Program-made: the position numbers and the translations under genes
Assembly (NCBI GenBank): GCA_031460505.1
Contig: JAVKTT010000005.1
Location: 1 to 64,000 of the forward strand
Direction: 5' to 3'
DNA length: 64,000 nt
Origin: JAAYTL01 sp031460505
GTDB lineage: Bacteria; Bacillota; Clostridia; Tissierellales; Tissierellaceae
The notes under the pieces: model-generated
Seen by the model: the letters and a program-made list of their open reading frames with translations, nothing else
What the model was told of the DNA's origin: nothing
The model's database searches: none
In this document: piece after piece, positions 36,635 to 44,846 of the stretch
Layout of the letters: each line of letters begins with the position of its first letter
Position numbering within the stretch: the stretch's first letter is position 1

Positions 36635-36856
36635 ATATAACTTTGAAGGATTTAGTAGTTGATTATAGTTTAAATCAGAGAATAGACTAAATGGTGTGAG
36701 GTCTATAACTTAAATAATCGATGAATTATGGGTCCAGAGTTTAATAGGAAACTATTACGGATTATGCACGTTACGCTTCAAGAGGCTTTATGCAAATTAA
36801 GGTGGTACCACGGGTTTCTCTCGTCCTTTACAAGATGAGAAGAGACCCTTTTCTAA
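36635..36856 (+). ncRNA. T-box riboswitch controlling tyrS
   Basis: The ~330-base leader before tyrS holds the T-box core AAGGTGGTACCACGGG (36799-36814), whose TGGT bulge can pair with the ACCA end of uncharged tRNA. A terminator hairpin follows. Upstream stem I features are visible: AGAGA and a GGTGTGAGG apical-loop-like element near 36675-36700. A candidate Tyr specifier TAT lies at 36727-36729 in GAATTATGGG. Uncharged tRNA-Tyr should favour the antiterminator and turn tyrS on. The 5' boundary is approximate. Confidence 0.9.
36812..36855 (+). terminator. Regulated terminator of the tyrS T-box
   Basis: GGGTTTCTCTCGTC pairs imperfectly with GATGAGAAGAGACCC, followed by TTTT. Its 5' arm overlaps the T-box sequence, as needed for mutually exclusive antitermination. 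Confidence 0.85.
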
Positions 36857-36884
36857 TTTTTGATATAATTTAGGAGGGATAATT

Positions 36885-38108
36885 ATGAAAAATGTATTTG
36901 ACGTCTTAACAGAAAGAGGCTATATAGATCAAGTCACATTTGAAGATGAATTAAGAGAACTATTAGGTAAAGAATCAGTAACCTTCTATATAGGTTTTGA
37001 TGCTACAGCCGATAGTTTGACATTAGGCCATTTCATGCAAATAATGGTCATGATGCATATGCAAAGAGCAGGTCACAGACCTATTGCCTTATTAGGTGGT
37101 GGAACTACTATGATAGGGGATCCATCTGGTAGAAATGATATGAGGCAAGTAATGACAGAAGACTTTATAAACACTAACGCCAAAAAGTTTAAAGCTCAAT
37201 TCGAAAGATTCCTTGATTTTAGCGAAGGAAAAGCAATTATGCCAAATAATGCTGAATGGTTACTGAAATTAAACTACTTGGAATTTATGAGGGAAATAGG
37301 TGTTCATTTTTCTGTAAATAGAATGTTAACAATGGATAGCTATAAAAATAGATTAGAGCAAGGTCTAACATTCTTTGAATTTGGATATATGCTATTACAA
37401 TCCTATGACTTCCTTGAATTATACAGAAGATACAATTGTAAAATTCAAGTTGGGGGTAGTGACCAATGGTCAAATATCCTAGGCGGATATGAACTGGTTA
37501 GAAAATTAGAACAAGATAAAGTTTATGCACTTACTATTAAACTACTAACTACATCTGCTGGTATTAAAATGGGGAAAACTGCAAAAGGTACAATCTGGCT
37601 AGATGCAGAAAAAACACCACCTTATGAATTATACCAATACCTAAGAAATACAGATGATGCCGATGTTGAAAACTTCTTAGCTTTACTGACATTCTTACCA
37701 ATGGAAGAAGTTAGAAGACTAGGTGCTTTAGAAGGAGCAGAAATTAATACAGCTAAGGAAGTTCTAGCTTTTGAAGTAACAAAATTAATCCATGGCGAAG
37801 AGGAAGCCACAAAAGCTCAACAAGCATCAAGGGCACTATTCTCAGGAGCTCAAGATGAAGAAAATATACCTCATACTGATATGGATAAATCCATTTTTGT
37901 CGAAGGAATAGGTATAGTTGATCTACTAAAGGATTTAGGGCTTATTAAATCCAATAGTGAAGGAAGAAGACTTATTCAACAAGGTGGAGTCACTATAGAT
38001 GATGCAAAAGTTGAAGAAACTGATAGAGTAGTTAAATTAGAAGATTTCAAAGATGGAAAAATTCTAATTAGAAAAGGTAAAAAAGTATATCATCAAGTAA
38101 GAATCTAA
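36885..38108 (+). CDS. tyrS: Tyrosyl-tRNA synthetase
   Basis: Charges tRNA-Tyr. It is 407 aa, class I. The HIGH-like motif lies in GFDATADSLTLGHFMQIM, the KMSKS-like motif is KMGKTAKGTIWLDAE, and a C-terminal S4 domain (SNSEGRRLIQQGGVTIDDAK) binds tRNA. AGGAGGG precedes the ATG. The T-box leader directly upstream ties expression to tRNA-Tyr charging. A hairpin terminator follows. Confidence 0.98.
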   Translation: MKNVFDVLTERGYIDQVTFEDELRELLGKESVTFYIGFDATADSLTLGHFMQIMVMMHMQRAGHRPIALLGGGTTMIGDPSGRNDMRQVMTEDFINTNAKKFKAQFERFLDFSEGKAIMPNNAEWLLKLNYLEFMREIGVHFSVNRMLTMDSYKNRLEQGLTFFEFGYMLLQSYDFLELYRRYNCKIQVGGSDQWSNILGGYELVRKLEQDKVYALTIKLLTTSAGIKMGKTAKGTIWLDAEKTPPYELYQYLRNTDDADVENFLALLTFLPMEEVRRLGALEGAEINTAKEVLAFEVTKLIHGEEEATKAQQASRALFSGAQDEENIPHTDMDKSIFVEGIGIVDLLKDLGLIKSNSEGRRLIQQGGVTIDDAKVEETDRVVKLEDFKDGKILIRKGKKVYHQVRI

Positions 38109-38120
38109 TATATATTCATA

Positions 38121-38152
38121 AACATCCTAGAAAATTTTCTAGGATGTTTTTT
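38121..38152 (+). terminator. Intrinsic terminator of tyrS
   Basis: AACATCCTAGAAAA / TTTTCTAGGATGTT perfect inverted repeat with a T run on the plus strand. Confidence 0.88.
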
Positions 38153-38317
38153 AATGCATTAGAAATCCCAGAATTCCATAATTATCTAATACAGCCATGT
38201 TTTGATGGTTTAACGTCATAAATATACATGTTATACTTTTAAAAAGTTACAAAATAGTTACAAAGGAGGATAAAGAAACTGAAACTTAATATTCAAAAAT
38301 TAAAGGGAGGCTTTACA

Positions 38318-39181
38318 ATGTTTAAAAACACAAAGAAAGTATTAGTAGGTGGATTAGTTTTAGTAACTATACTATCCAATTCAATTATAGGACAAGCTGC
38401 AAGTGATGATTGTAACACAAGAGGTTATAGTGTAAAAGGTTACAGTATAAATAATGTAAAAGGTTACAGCATAAACTCACTATTTAATAAATACTTAAAT
38501 AACAATAATGATGATAATAATACTAATAATAATTATAGAAACTGGCAAGTAATCACTTTACCTTCAAGAGGAAAAACTTATAATAATATAATTACTATAC
38601 CAAGTAAACCAACACAACCAAGTGTACCAGTAAAACCAGAGGAACCAAAGGCTCCAGAGGCACCAGTTACTCCAGAAGTACCTGAAACACCAGAGAAACC
38701 AGAAGCACCTGTAACTCCTGAGAAGCCAGTTACTCCAGAAAAACCTGTGACACCTGAAAAACCTGTAACACCAGAAGTACCTAGTACTTCAAACAGTTTA
38801 TCAGCACAAGAATTAGAAGTAGTTAGATTAGTTAATATCGAAAGAGAAAAAGCAGGTTTAAAACCTTTCTCTATTAGCGATAAATTATCAGATGTAGCAA
38901 GACTAAAATCAAAAGACATGGCAGACAAAAATTACTTTAGCCATACATCACCTACTTATGGAAGTCCATTTGAAATGATGAAACAATTCGGTATTAGCTA
39001 TAGAACAGCTGGTGAGAATATTGCTAAAGGATATCTTTCAGCTCAATCCGTTGTAAATGGTTGGATGAATTCACCTGGACATAGAGCGAACATCTTAAAT
39101 CCAAGCTTTGGTACAATAGGTGTAGGAGCATATAAGACAAGCAATAACACTATCTATTGGACTCAAATGTTCACAAACTAA
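38318..39181 (+). CDS. Secreted CAP-domain (SCP/PR1-like, YkwD-type) protein
   Basis: Exported protein of 287 aa. A signal peptide (about 1-28, ending GQAA) is followed by short repeats (VKGYSIN twice after GYSVKG), an Asn/Asp-rich stretch, and a Pro-rich spacer built from PEKPVT and PE(V/A)P units (about 100-158). The C-terminal CAP domain (about 160-287) has the usual VRLVNIEREKAGLKPFSI start and the cavity residues His, Glu and His in YFSHTSPTYG, AGENIAKG and SPGHRANIL. Such domains occur in spore-coat and wall proteins; function is not established. No LPXTG sorting signal is present. GGGAGG precedes the ATG. Confidence 0.93.
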   Translation: MFKNTKKVLVGGLVLVTILSNSIIGQAASDDCNTRGYSVKGYSINNVKGYSINSLFNKYLNNNNDDNNTNNNYRNWQVITLPSRGKTYNNIITIPSKPTQPSVPVKPEEPKAPEAPVTPEVPETPEKPEAPVTPEKPVTPEKPVTPEKPVTPEVPSTSNSLSAQELEVVRLVNIEREKAGLKPFSISDKLSDVARLKSKDMADKNYFSHTSPTYGSPFEMMKQFGISYRTAGENIAKGYLSAQSVVNGWMNSPGHRANILNPSFGTIGVGAYKTSNNTIYWTQMFTN

Positions 39182-39191
39182 AACATTCACT

Positions 39192-39220
39192 TAAAGGACC
39201 TATATTTTATAGGTCCTTTA
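39192..39220. terminator. Bidirectional terminator between the CAP and Nudix genes
   Basis: TAAAGGACCTATA / TATAGGTCCTTTA perfect repeat with a 3-base loop between convergent genes. Confidence 0.8.
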
Positions 39221-39827
39221 ATATTTTTGATAAGTGTTTAGTCATGGTGGCTGTATAACCCCATATAATATAATCATTATATTCATAGAAATAAATACTG
39301 CGTTTTGATTTTCTAAAATTATAATTCTTTCCATTAGGAATTAAATTATATGGAAATTCTTCATTATACTTAGTCTCCATTTCTAAGCTATAAGCTTTAG
39401 GGTCATTATTTAAAATAAAATCAAGAGGGATTGTGAATAAGTGGTCTACTTCTGAAGGATTTGGTATAATATTATCCACATCCAATCCACTAATTGTTGC
39501 TAAGAAACAATGTATCTCTAAGTTTGCATAAGATATTAAATAATCCAATTCACCTAAAACATTTATATTATTCTCATCAATATTTAATTCTTCCATTGTT
39601 TCTCTAATGGCTGCGTCTTTAAATGTTTCTCCTTTTTCAAGTCTTCCACCAGGAAAGGAAACTTCACCTGGCTGAGATTTCATATTTATTGCTCTTAACT
39701 CATATATTACTTCCCACTTTCCTTTATTATTTATTAAAGGAATCAACACTGCAAATTCTGCCATTTTTTCCATCGGCCTTGGAACTCTATTCTTTAATTT
39801 TTCCTGAATGTAATTTATGTCTAGCAA
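39207..39827 (-). CDS. Nudix hydrolase, CoA pyrophosphatase-like
   Basis: Probable cleavage of CoA or related nucleotide diphosphates. It is 206 aa. The Nudix box reads GGRLEKGETFKDAAIRETMEEL, shown here as GGRLEKGE and RETMEEL, and is preceded by SQPGEVSFPGG, the extra motif of CoA-specific Nudix enzymes. No membrane segments. It lies 27 bp after the patatin gene in the same direction, suggesting co-transcription; the two together hint at lipid or acyl-CoA housekeeping, which is inference. Confidence 0.9.
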   Translation of the reverse strand: MLDINYIQEKLKNRVPRPMEKMAEFAVLIPLINNKGKWEVIYELRAINMKSQPGEVSFPGGRLEKGETFKDAAIRETMEELNIDENNINVLGELDYLISYANLEIHCFLATISGLDVDNIIPNPSEVDHLFTIPLDFILNNDPKAYSLEMETKYNEEFPYNLIPNGKNYNFRKSKRSIYFYEYNDYIIWGYTATMTKHLSKILKDL

Positions 39828-39854
39828 AGTTATACCTCCATAATGTGATATGCA

Positions 39855-41060
39855 TTAATAAAAAATAATATCCGATACCTTTAATAAGACCTCTTCCTTA
39901 TTAAATATTGATGCAAAATCAACTTTTTCAATAATCCTTTCAATTGGTGACAACACTTCTTCGATCTTCGGTCTCATAGGCACATCAGTATTTTTAATTA
40001 AACAAAGAAGTTCTTCAAAAGAGTATATTCTAAATCTTTCTATCTCAAGATCAATAGCTTTTCTCTCTAATAATCCAATTAATAAGTCTTCATATGTAAA
40101 ATCTCTATTTAAACCTAATATGGATCCTAATTTAGGTACAATATTCTCTAATAATACTCTTCTATTAGGTATATCATCTGATATACGCATTACACTTTTT
40201 ATTTCACTTATTTTTTTATCATCTATTGACATTAGTAAATTAAAGAAATATTCCTTATCTTTTGTAGGTAGTACATAATACTTCCTGCCTTTTAGTCTTC
40301 GTAAAACCCTTAATGCATCATAATATCCAAGCTGCATATTTCTTTTACTAATTTCAGCATCAAAAATATATGTTTCTCCAATATCATCCGAAGGCGAAAT
40401 GACAATAATACTCTTGTCTTTTTGAATTTTGCGAGTAAAACCCCTTGCATGAGTTCTCACTAGAATAAGTTTATCGTAACCTTTACTCTTTAACATCTTA
40501 AATGGTAAATTGTCATAAAAACCTCCATCTAAGAATACCTTACCCCCTAATTTTTCTTGCTTGAAAACCGGCAAATAAGCTGAAGCCAATAGATAATCTT
40601 TTAATTTTCCATAAGGAATGTCCTCTTTAAAAACTTCATAAGCTTTAAAATCACTTAAATTAACTGTAACTAAACCAAAATCCATCGGAGAACTTCTTAT
40701 CCTGTCCTCGTCTATATAGGTGTCCAATAGTTCCTTAAATGGAGTAATATCAAAACCTCTTTCTCCAATTATAACTTTAAGTTTTTCGATTAAGGTTCTT
40801 AAATCTTCTCTATTAAATTTGAGTTGTTGTAATCTATGCATTTCTTCATCATTTTCTTTAATAACCATTGAATATGAAATATTTTCCCATAAATCACAAC
40901 AAATATCGAAGTCTCCTTGGACAATCATTGCGCCATTTAGGCTTCCTATAGAAGTCCCAGTTATACCATCTATCTTAATTCCTTCTTCTAATATTGCTTT
41001 ATAAGCTCCTATATGATAGGAACCCCTAGCTCCTCCACCTTCTAAAACCAAACCAATCAT
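39855..41060 (-). CDS. Patatin-like phospholipase
   Basis: Probable serine acyl hydrolase. It is 401 aa. The patatin domain starts with the oxyanion-hole motif LEGGGARGSYHIGAYKAI (about 6-23), has the nucleophile elbow GTSIGS (Ser37) and the dyad Asp in FLDGGFYDNLPF (GXSXG plus DGG). The C-terminal ~110 residues are helical and unassigned. No signal peptide, so it is probably cytoplasmic or membrane-associated. Followed closely by the Nudix gene. Confidence 0.92.
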   Translation of the reverse strand: MIGLVLEGGGARGSYHIGAYKAILEEGIKIDGITGTSIGSLNGAMIVQGDFDICCDLWENISYSMVIKENDEEMHRLQQLKFNREDLRTLIEKLKVIIGERGFDITPFKELLDTYIDEDRIRSSPMDFGLVTVNLSDFKAYEVFKEDIPYGKLKDYLLASAYLPVFKQEKLGGKVFLDGGFYDNLPFKMLKSKGYDKLILVRTHARGFTRKIQKDKSIIVISPSDDIGETYIFDAEISKRNMQLGYYDALRVLRRLKGRKYYVLPTKDKEYFFNLLMSIDDKKISEIKSVMRISDDIPNRRVLLENIVPKLGSILGLNRDFTYEDLLIGLLERKAIDLEIERFRIYSFEELLCLIKNTDVPMRPKIEEVLSPIERIIEKVDFASIFNKEEVLLKVSDIIFY

Positions 41061-41094
41061 TACATCTCACCTATCTATAATATAATAATGAAAC

Positions 41095-41532
41095 TTACTC
41101 CAAATTAGATGTACAATGTGGACATCTAGTAGCATCAATTGAAATCTCAGTAATGCAATATGGACAAGTTTTAGTTGTTGGTGCCTTTTCTTCAACAACT
41201 TCTTTTTTCTTGAATTTACTTAATTGGTTTATTACAATAAAGATAGAAAATGCTATTATAAGAAAATCTATTATTGTAGTGATAAATAGACCGTAGTTCA
41301 ATGTAGCAGCTCCTGCTTCTTGTGCTTCTGCTATAGTTAAGTAAGTATTACCATCCAAACTAATAAATTTATTGGAAAAATCCATTCCACCAGTTATTAA
41401 TGAAACTAACGGCATTATTAAATCATTAACTAATGATGTAACTATTTTGCCAAATGCTCCACCTATTACAACACCAACTGCTAAGTCAATAACGTTGCCC
41501 TTCATAGCAAATTTTTTAAATTCTTTAAGCAT
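41095..41532 (-). CDS. mscL: Large-conductance mechanosensitive channel MscL with zinc-ribbon tail
   Basis: Osmotic emergency valve, normally a homopentamer in the membrane. It is 145 aa. The N-terminus MLKEFKKFAMKGNVIDLAVG and helix AVGVVIGGAFGKIVTSLVND are typical TM1; TM2 is YGLFITTIIDFLIIAFSIFI. Instead of ending after the usual C-terminal helix, the protein adds about 23 residues with paired CxxC motifs: CPYC and CPHC (about 123-142), a rubredoxin/zinc-ribbon knuckle pair. That tail would sit in the cytoplasm. Confidence 0.94.
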   Translation of the reverse strand: MLKEFKKFAMKGNVIDLAVGVVIGGAFGKIVTSLVNDLIMPLVSLITGGMDFSNKFISLDGNTYLTIAEAQEAGAATLNYGLFITTIIDFLIIAFSIFIVINQLSKFKKKEVVEEKAPTTKTCPYCITEISIDATRCPHCTSNLE

Positions 41533-41679
41533 GTTTATCTCCCCTTTCTATGGATAAATTATACCCAGTTTAATTGAATTTTAACTACTAGCAAATTCTT
41601 CAAAACTTAAACTATGTATACAAAATATGTTATAATAATAAATATTTAATCAAAATTATATATTTAATGGAGGTATATA

Positions 41680-42111
41680 ATGTCTAACAGGAAAACATGG
41701 AATGAATATTTTATGGAAATAACAGATTTAGTAGCCAGTAGATCTACATGTGATAGAGCAATGGTAGGCTGCCTTATAGTAAATGATGATAATAGAATTG
41801 TATCTAGTGGGTATAATGGTTCGGTATCAGGGATGGCCCATTGTGATGATATCGGACATACTATGAGAGATGGCCATTGTATAGCTACGATCCATGCTGA
41901 AATAAACGCCTTAATCTATTGTGCAAAAGAAGGTATCTCAGTTAAAAATTGTACTGCCTATGTAACACATTTTCCATGTCTAAATTGTACAAAATCATTA
42001 ATCCAAGCTGGTATAAAACAAATCTATTACAAACATGATTATAGAATCGATGAATATGCTGTTGAACTACTTAAAAATAATAATATTGGATTTGAAAAAC
42101 TCTCTTATTAA
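41680..42111 (+). CDS. Deoxycytidylate (dCMP) deaminase family (ComEB-like)
   Basis: Zinc-dependent deaminase, probably dCMP to dUMP for thymidylate synthesis. It is 143 aa. Zinc ligands are in TIHAEINALIYCAK (His, catalytic Glu) and FPCLNCTKSL (two Cys). The N-terminus MSNRKTWNEYFMEITDLVASRSTC is typical. GGAGG precedes the ATG. Its stop overlaps the stop of the convergent RNase H gene. Confidence 0.92.
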   Translation: MSNRKTWNEYFMEITDLVASRSTCDRAMVGCLIVNDDNRIVSSGYNGSVSGMAHCDDIGHTMRDGHCIATIHAEINALIYCAKEGISVKNCTAYVTHFPCLNCTKSLIQAGIKQIYYKHDYRIDEYAVELLKNNNIGFEKLSY

Positions 42112-42118
42112 GAGAGTT
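42098..42118. terminator. Bidirectional terminator shared by the deaminase and RNase H genes
   Basis: AACTCTCTTA / TAAGAGAGTT palindrome covers both convergent stop codons; T runs follow on the plus strand and A-rich sequence lies before it. Confidence 0.75.
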
Positions 42119-42713
42119 CTTTTTTTGCTAATAAATCTGCTTCTTCATTAAACTCAACACCTGAATGTGCTAACACTTTTATGAAGATAACATTTAATCT
42201 ATCCTTGATTGAATCGTAATACTCTTTATAAGCCTTTGTACCCGCCTTATTTGCCTTCCAATTTCCCTTAGCCCATTCTTCTATACCCATATAGTCATAA
42301 TGTAAGTAGAGGGTTCTTTTACCCTTGGAAATTGAGTACTTCATAGCTTCTATTGCGCCTTTTAGTTCACCAGCTACATTTCTCATATCTGCTAAATCTT
42401 TGTCATTATCCTTTCCACTATATGTCTCTTTACCTTCATTAGTAAATATTACCATGCCATAACTAAATGTTTTTATATCAACAGAAAAACTTCCATCTAC
42501 ATACGCAACAACTTCATCATCTTTAAGTTTATCTACTGAAATCTCATCTAATTTTATATCAACACCTTCAATAAAATTAACTGCTTCCTCATATGTACTA
42601 AATTTCTTATATTTGGCACCAGCAAATCCTTTTACTTCACTCTCACATTCTGCCCAAGTATAATATATACCTGGATTTCTACCATTCTTTACTGCATAGT
42701 AGAATTTAGCCAT
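42108..42713 (-). CDS. Ribonuclease H with N-terminal viroplasmin domain
   Basis: Degrades RNA in RNA:DNA hybrids. It is 201 aa. Residues ~1-50 form a caulimovirus viroplasmin/RNase H1 hybrid-binding domain (KFYYAVKNGRNPGIYYTWAECESEVKGF in parts, KYKKFSTYEEAVNFI). The RNase H fold follows with VAYVDGSFSV (first Asp), the Glu of NVAGELKGAIEAM, LHYDYMGI and the final VLAHSGVEFNEEADLLAK. This arrangement is found in other Clostridia. Confidence 0.93.
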   Translation of the reverse strand: MAKFYYAVKNGRNPGIYYTWAECESEVKGFAGAKYKKFSTYEEAVNFIEGVDIKLDEISVDKLKDDEVVAYVDGSFSVDIKTFSYGMVIFTNEGKETYSGKDNDKDLADMRNVAGELKGAIEAMKYSISKGKRTLYLHYDYMGIEEWAKGNWKANKAGTKAYKEYYDSIKDRLNVIFIKVLAHSGVEFNEEADLLAKKELS

Positions 42714-42893
42714 CTAAACACCCCATAACTATAATTTATTAATAATTATTATACTACATTTTATATGTAAAACAAATGTAAACTAGCAAATTTCAGTATA
42801 TATGATAAAATAAGAATCATAATATATTTTTAGTGACAAATAATAATAATGTAAATAATCATTATGTTAAAATTAATTTAAGGAGTGGTATAT

Positions 42894-43793
42894 TTGTATA
42901 TAAACCTAATTGGTGTACCAATTAAATATGGCTGTGATAAAGACGGTGTACAACATGGCCCAGATAAACTTAGAGAATTAGGTATTATAGATATAATCAA
43001 AAATGCCGGTTTAGGTGTTTACGATATGGGAAACCTGTACGTCCCGGATATATTAGATGAGTGTAAATTTGATTGGCATGAAACAGCAAAATATTTTGAC
43101 CCTATAAATGAAGTTAATACTAACTTAGCCCATAGTGTATATTCTTCTTTAACTTCTAAGTCTTTTCCTTTTGTAATTGGGGGAGATCATTCTATAGGTG
43201 CAGGAAGTATATCTGGTGCCAGTAAGTATTTTGAAGAGATGGCAGTTATCTGGGTAGATGCTCATGGAGATATAAACGATATCGAAACTTCCCCAAGTGG
43301 TAATGTTCACGGAATGCCTTTGGCATCAACAATGAATGTAGGTCACCCAAATATGACCAATCTATACTATGAAGGAATAAAGGTTAAGCCTGAAAATGTA
43401 TACATCATAGGCGCAAGAGATTTGGATCCTGGTGAAATAGATTTAGTTGAAAAATTAAGTATAAATCTTTATACAATGGACGATATAAATAATGTTGGGT
43501 TGGAAAGTGTATTAAATGATGCAATAAATAAGATCAAATCATCTAATGTAGATGGCGTTCACTTAAGCTTTGACATAGATGTTCTAGATGATGGAGTAGC
43601 TCCAGGTACTGGTACTCCAGTTAAAGATGGAATTAATGTAGATGAAGCAAAGTTAATACTGGATAAAATATTATCTTCCAATTTTGTAACATCTATGGAT
43701 TTTGTAGAATTTAACCCTTTACTAGATATCGATGATAAAACTGCAAAAGTATGTATCGAATTATTGGAGCTTATATTTAAAAAATTAAACTAG
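42894..43793 (+). CDS. Arginase (ureohydrolase family)
   Basis: Mn-dependent hydrolase, probably arginine to ornithine and urea. It is 299 aa. Metal ligands are in VIGGDHSIGAG, VIWVDAHGDIND and LSFDIDVLDDG; GNVHGMPLA resembles the arginase substrate loop and VAPGTGTPVKDG closes the site. Arginase is favoured over agmatinase because of NVHGMPLA and the ~300-aa length, but proclavaminate/guanidino relatives cannot be fully excluded. The start is a TTG at 42894, with AAGGAG at the right distance; a GTG three codons upstream overlaps that site. Confidence 0.88.
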   Translation: MYINLIGVPIKYGCDKDGVQHGPDKLRELGIIDIIKNAGLGVYDMGNLYVPDILDECKFDWHETAKYFDPINEVNTNLAHSVYSSLTSKSFPFVIGGDHSIGAGSISGASKYFEEMAVIWVDAHGDINDIETSPSGNVHGMPLASTMNVGHPNMTNLYYEGIKVKPENVYIIGARDLDPGEIDLVEKLSINLYTMDDINNVGLESVLNDAINKIKSSNVDGVHLSFDIDVLDDGVAPGTGTPVKDGINVDEAKLILDKILSSNFVTSMDFVEFNPLLDIDDKTAKVCIELLELIFKKLN

Positions 43794-43816
43794 GGTATTT
43801 AAACCCTAGTTTTTTA
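43787..43816. terminator. Bidirectional terminator between arginase and pgpA
   Basis: AAACTAGGGT / ACCCTAGTTT repeat followed by T on the plus strand and AAATTTTT-type sequence on the other, between convergent genes. Confidence 0.8.
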
Positions 43817-44305
43817 GTCTCTTGCTGAATGAGCTATTCTACTTGCCGTTGCGGCTGCTATAGCAGCAACTATATCATCCAAGAAAGTATTACATTCTAC
43901 GCCTTTTTTTGTATCTAATTCTTTTATGATACCTAACTTTTCCTTATCTAAATATCCAAAATTAGTTAAACCTATAGTACCATAAATATTAACTATAGAT
44001 AGAGGAATTATCTCGTCAATTCCATATAGACTTTCATCTGAAGCTACTATACTCTGTAATGGTTCTGGCAATAATTTTTTCTCAGCTAACTCATCTAGAG
44101 CAATTCCCGTCAATATAGCGTGCGCTATCTCTCTCTTCCTAAGTACAGCCTTAATGTTTTGAATACAGTATTCTAGGGTTAAGTCATCATAATACTTGGC
44201 TTGAAGTAACATGACTAATTCTCCTATATCTTCAAGTTTTACACCTCTTTTTTCCATTAGTTCGATAGAAGCTTGAGCCAATTCTTCTGTGCTATATTTT
44301 CTCAT
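43814..44305 (-). CDS. Phosphatidylglycerophosphatase A family protein
   Basis: Family of lipid phosphatases that make phosphatidylglycerol, here the short Firmicute (YutG-like) form of 163 aa. The family hallmarks are the HAILTGIALDELAE region, the central GIDEIIPLSIVNIYGTIGLTNFGYLDK (in parts) and the acidic FLDDIVAAIAAA near the C-terminus. In Firmicutes this form is soluble and its substrate is not certain. Stop lies just after the shared terminator. Confidence 0.87.
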   Translation of the reverse strand: MRKYSTEELAQASIELMEKRGVKLEDIGELVMLLQAKYYDDLTLEYCIQNIKAVLRKREIAHAILTGIALDELAEKKLLPEPLQSIVASDESLYGIDEIIPLSIVNIYGTIGLTNFGYLDKEKLGIIKELDTKKGVECNTFLDDIVAAIAAATASRIAHSARD

Positions 44306-44383
44306 ACCTATTCCCCTTCCAGCTAATATTAATTATATTATATACTATATTCTACATATAATATGAATTTAATCCAAATTTCC

Positions 44384-44412
44384 TTGATATTTTTTTATTA
44401 AAGTTGTATAAT
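44384..44412 (+). promoter_or_regulatory. Promoter of the FMN-binding lipoprotein gene
   Basis: TTGATA (44384-44389) and TATAAT (44407-44412) with a 17-base spacer, 40 bp before the start codon. Confidence 0.75.
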
Positions 44413-44451
44413 CTATATGTTAAATGATTGTCGAAAGGAGAACAAAACAAA

Positions 44452-44793
44452 ATGAAAAGACATATTTCTATTATTTTAGTAGTAGTACTATTAGCAACAG
44501 CGTTAGTTGGTTGTGGAAGCAAAGATGCTGGATTAAAAGATGGTACATACACTGGACAAGCTGAAGGAATGGCACCTTTGGCAGTTGAAGTATCTGTAAC
44601 TGATGGTAAAATATCAGCAGTTGAAGTTACTGAACAAAATGAAACTGAAGGATTTTCTGAACCAGCTTTGGAACAAATCCCAGCTGCTATTGTTGAAAAA
44701 AATTCAACTGAAGTAGATGCTGTTTCAGGTGCAACTGTTACAAGTAATGCTATCAAAGATGCTGTTAACAATGCTTTAGAACAAGCAAAATAA
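44452..44793 (+). CDS. FMN-binding-domain lipoprotein (flavinylation target)
   Basis: Small extracytoplasmic electron carrier with covalently bound FMN. It is 113 aa. The signal peptide ends in the lipobox ALVGC (Cys21). The FMN_bind domain spans about 30-112: KDGTYTGQAEG, VTDGKISAVEV and the flavin attachment motif D89-A-V-S-G-A-T95, with Thr95 the expected FMN acceptor. ApbE, the enzyme that makes this bond, is encoded at 48201-49280. The start at 44452 follows AAAGGAG; the frame is open eight codons earlier. Partner redox proteins (an NADH dehydrogenase or Rnf-like complex) are not in the window. Confidence 0.92.
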   Translation: MKRHISIILVVVLLATALVGCGSKDAGLKDGTYTGQAEGMAPLAVEVSVTDGKISAVEVTEQNETEGFSEPALEQIPAAIVEKNSTEVDAVSGATVTSNAIKDAVNNALEQAK

Positions 44794-44807
44794 TATTTTA
44801 TTATATT

Positions 44808-44835
44808 AAACCCCGTTTACAAGTAAACGGGGTTT
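44808..44835. terminator. Bidirectional terminator between the FMN-binding lipoprotein and tatC
   Basis: Perfect 13-bp repeat AAACCCCGTTTAC / GTAAACGGGGTTT with a 2-base loop, between convergent genes. Confidence 0.88.
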
Positions 44836-44846
44836 AGTTTATTTAT

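Noticed and set aside
38578..38928. Minus-strand ORF inside the CAP-domain gene
   Set aside because: It is the antisense reading of the Pro-rich repeats (giving a Gly-Val-Thr-Gly-Phe-Ser repeat), has no ribosome site, and overlaps a clear gene.
44352..44771. Minus-strand ORF overlapping the FMN-binding lipoprotein
   Set aside because: The plus-strand gene has a promoter, ribosome site, lipobox and SGAT motif; the minus-strand frame has no start signal and no recognisable features.
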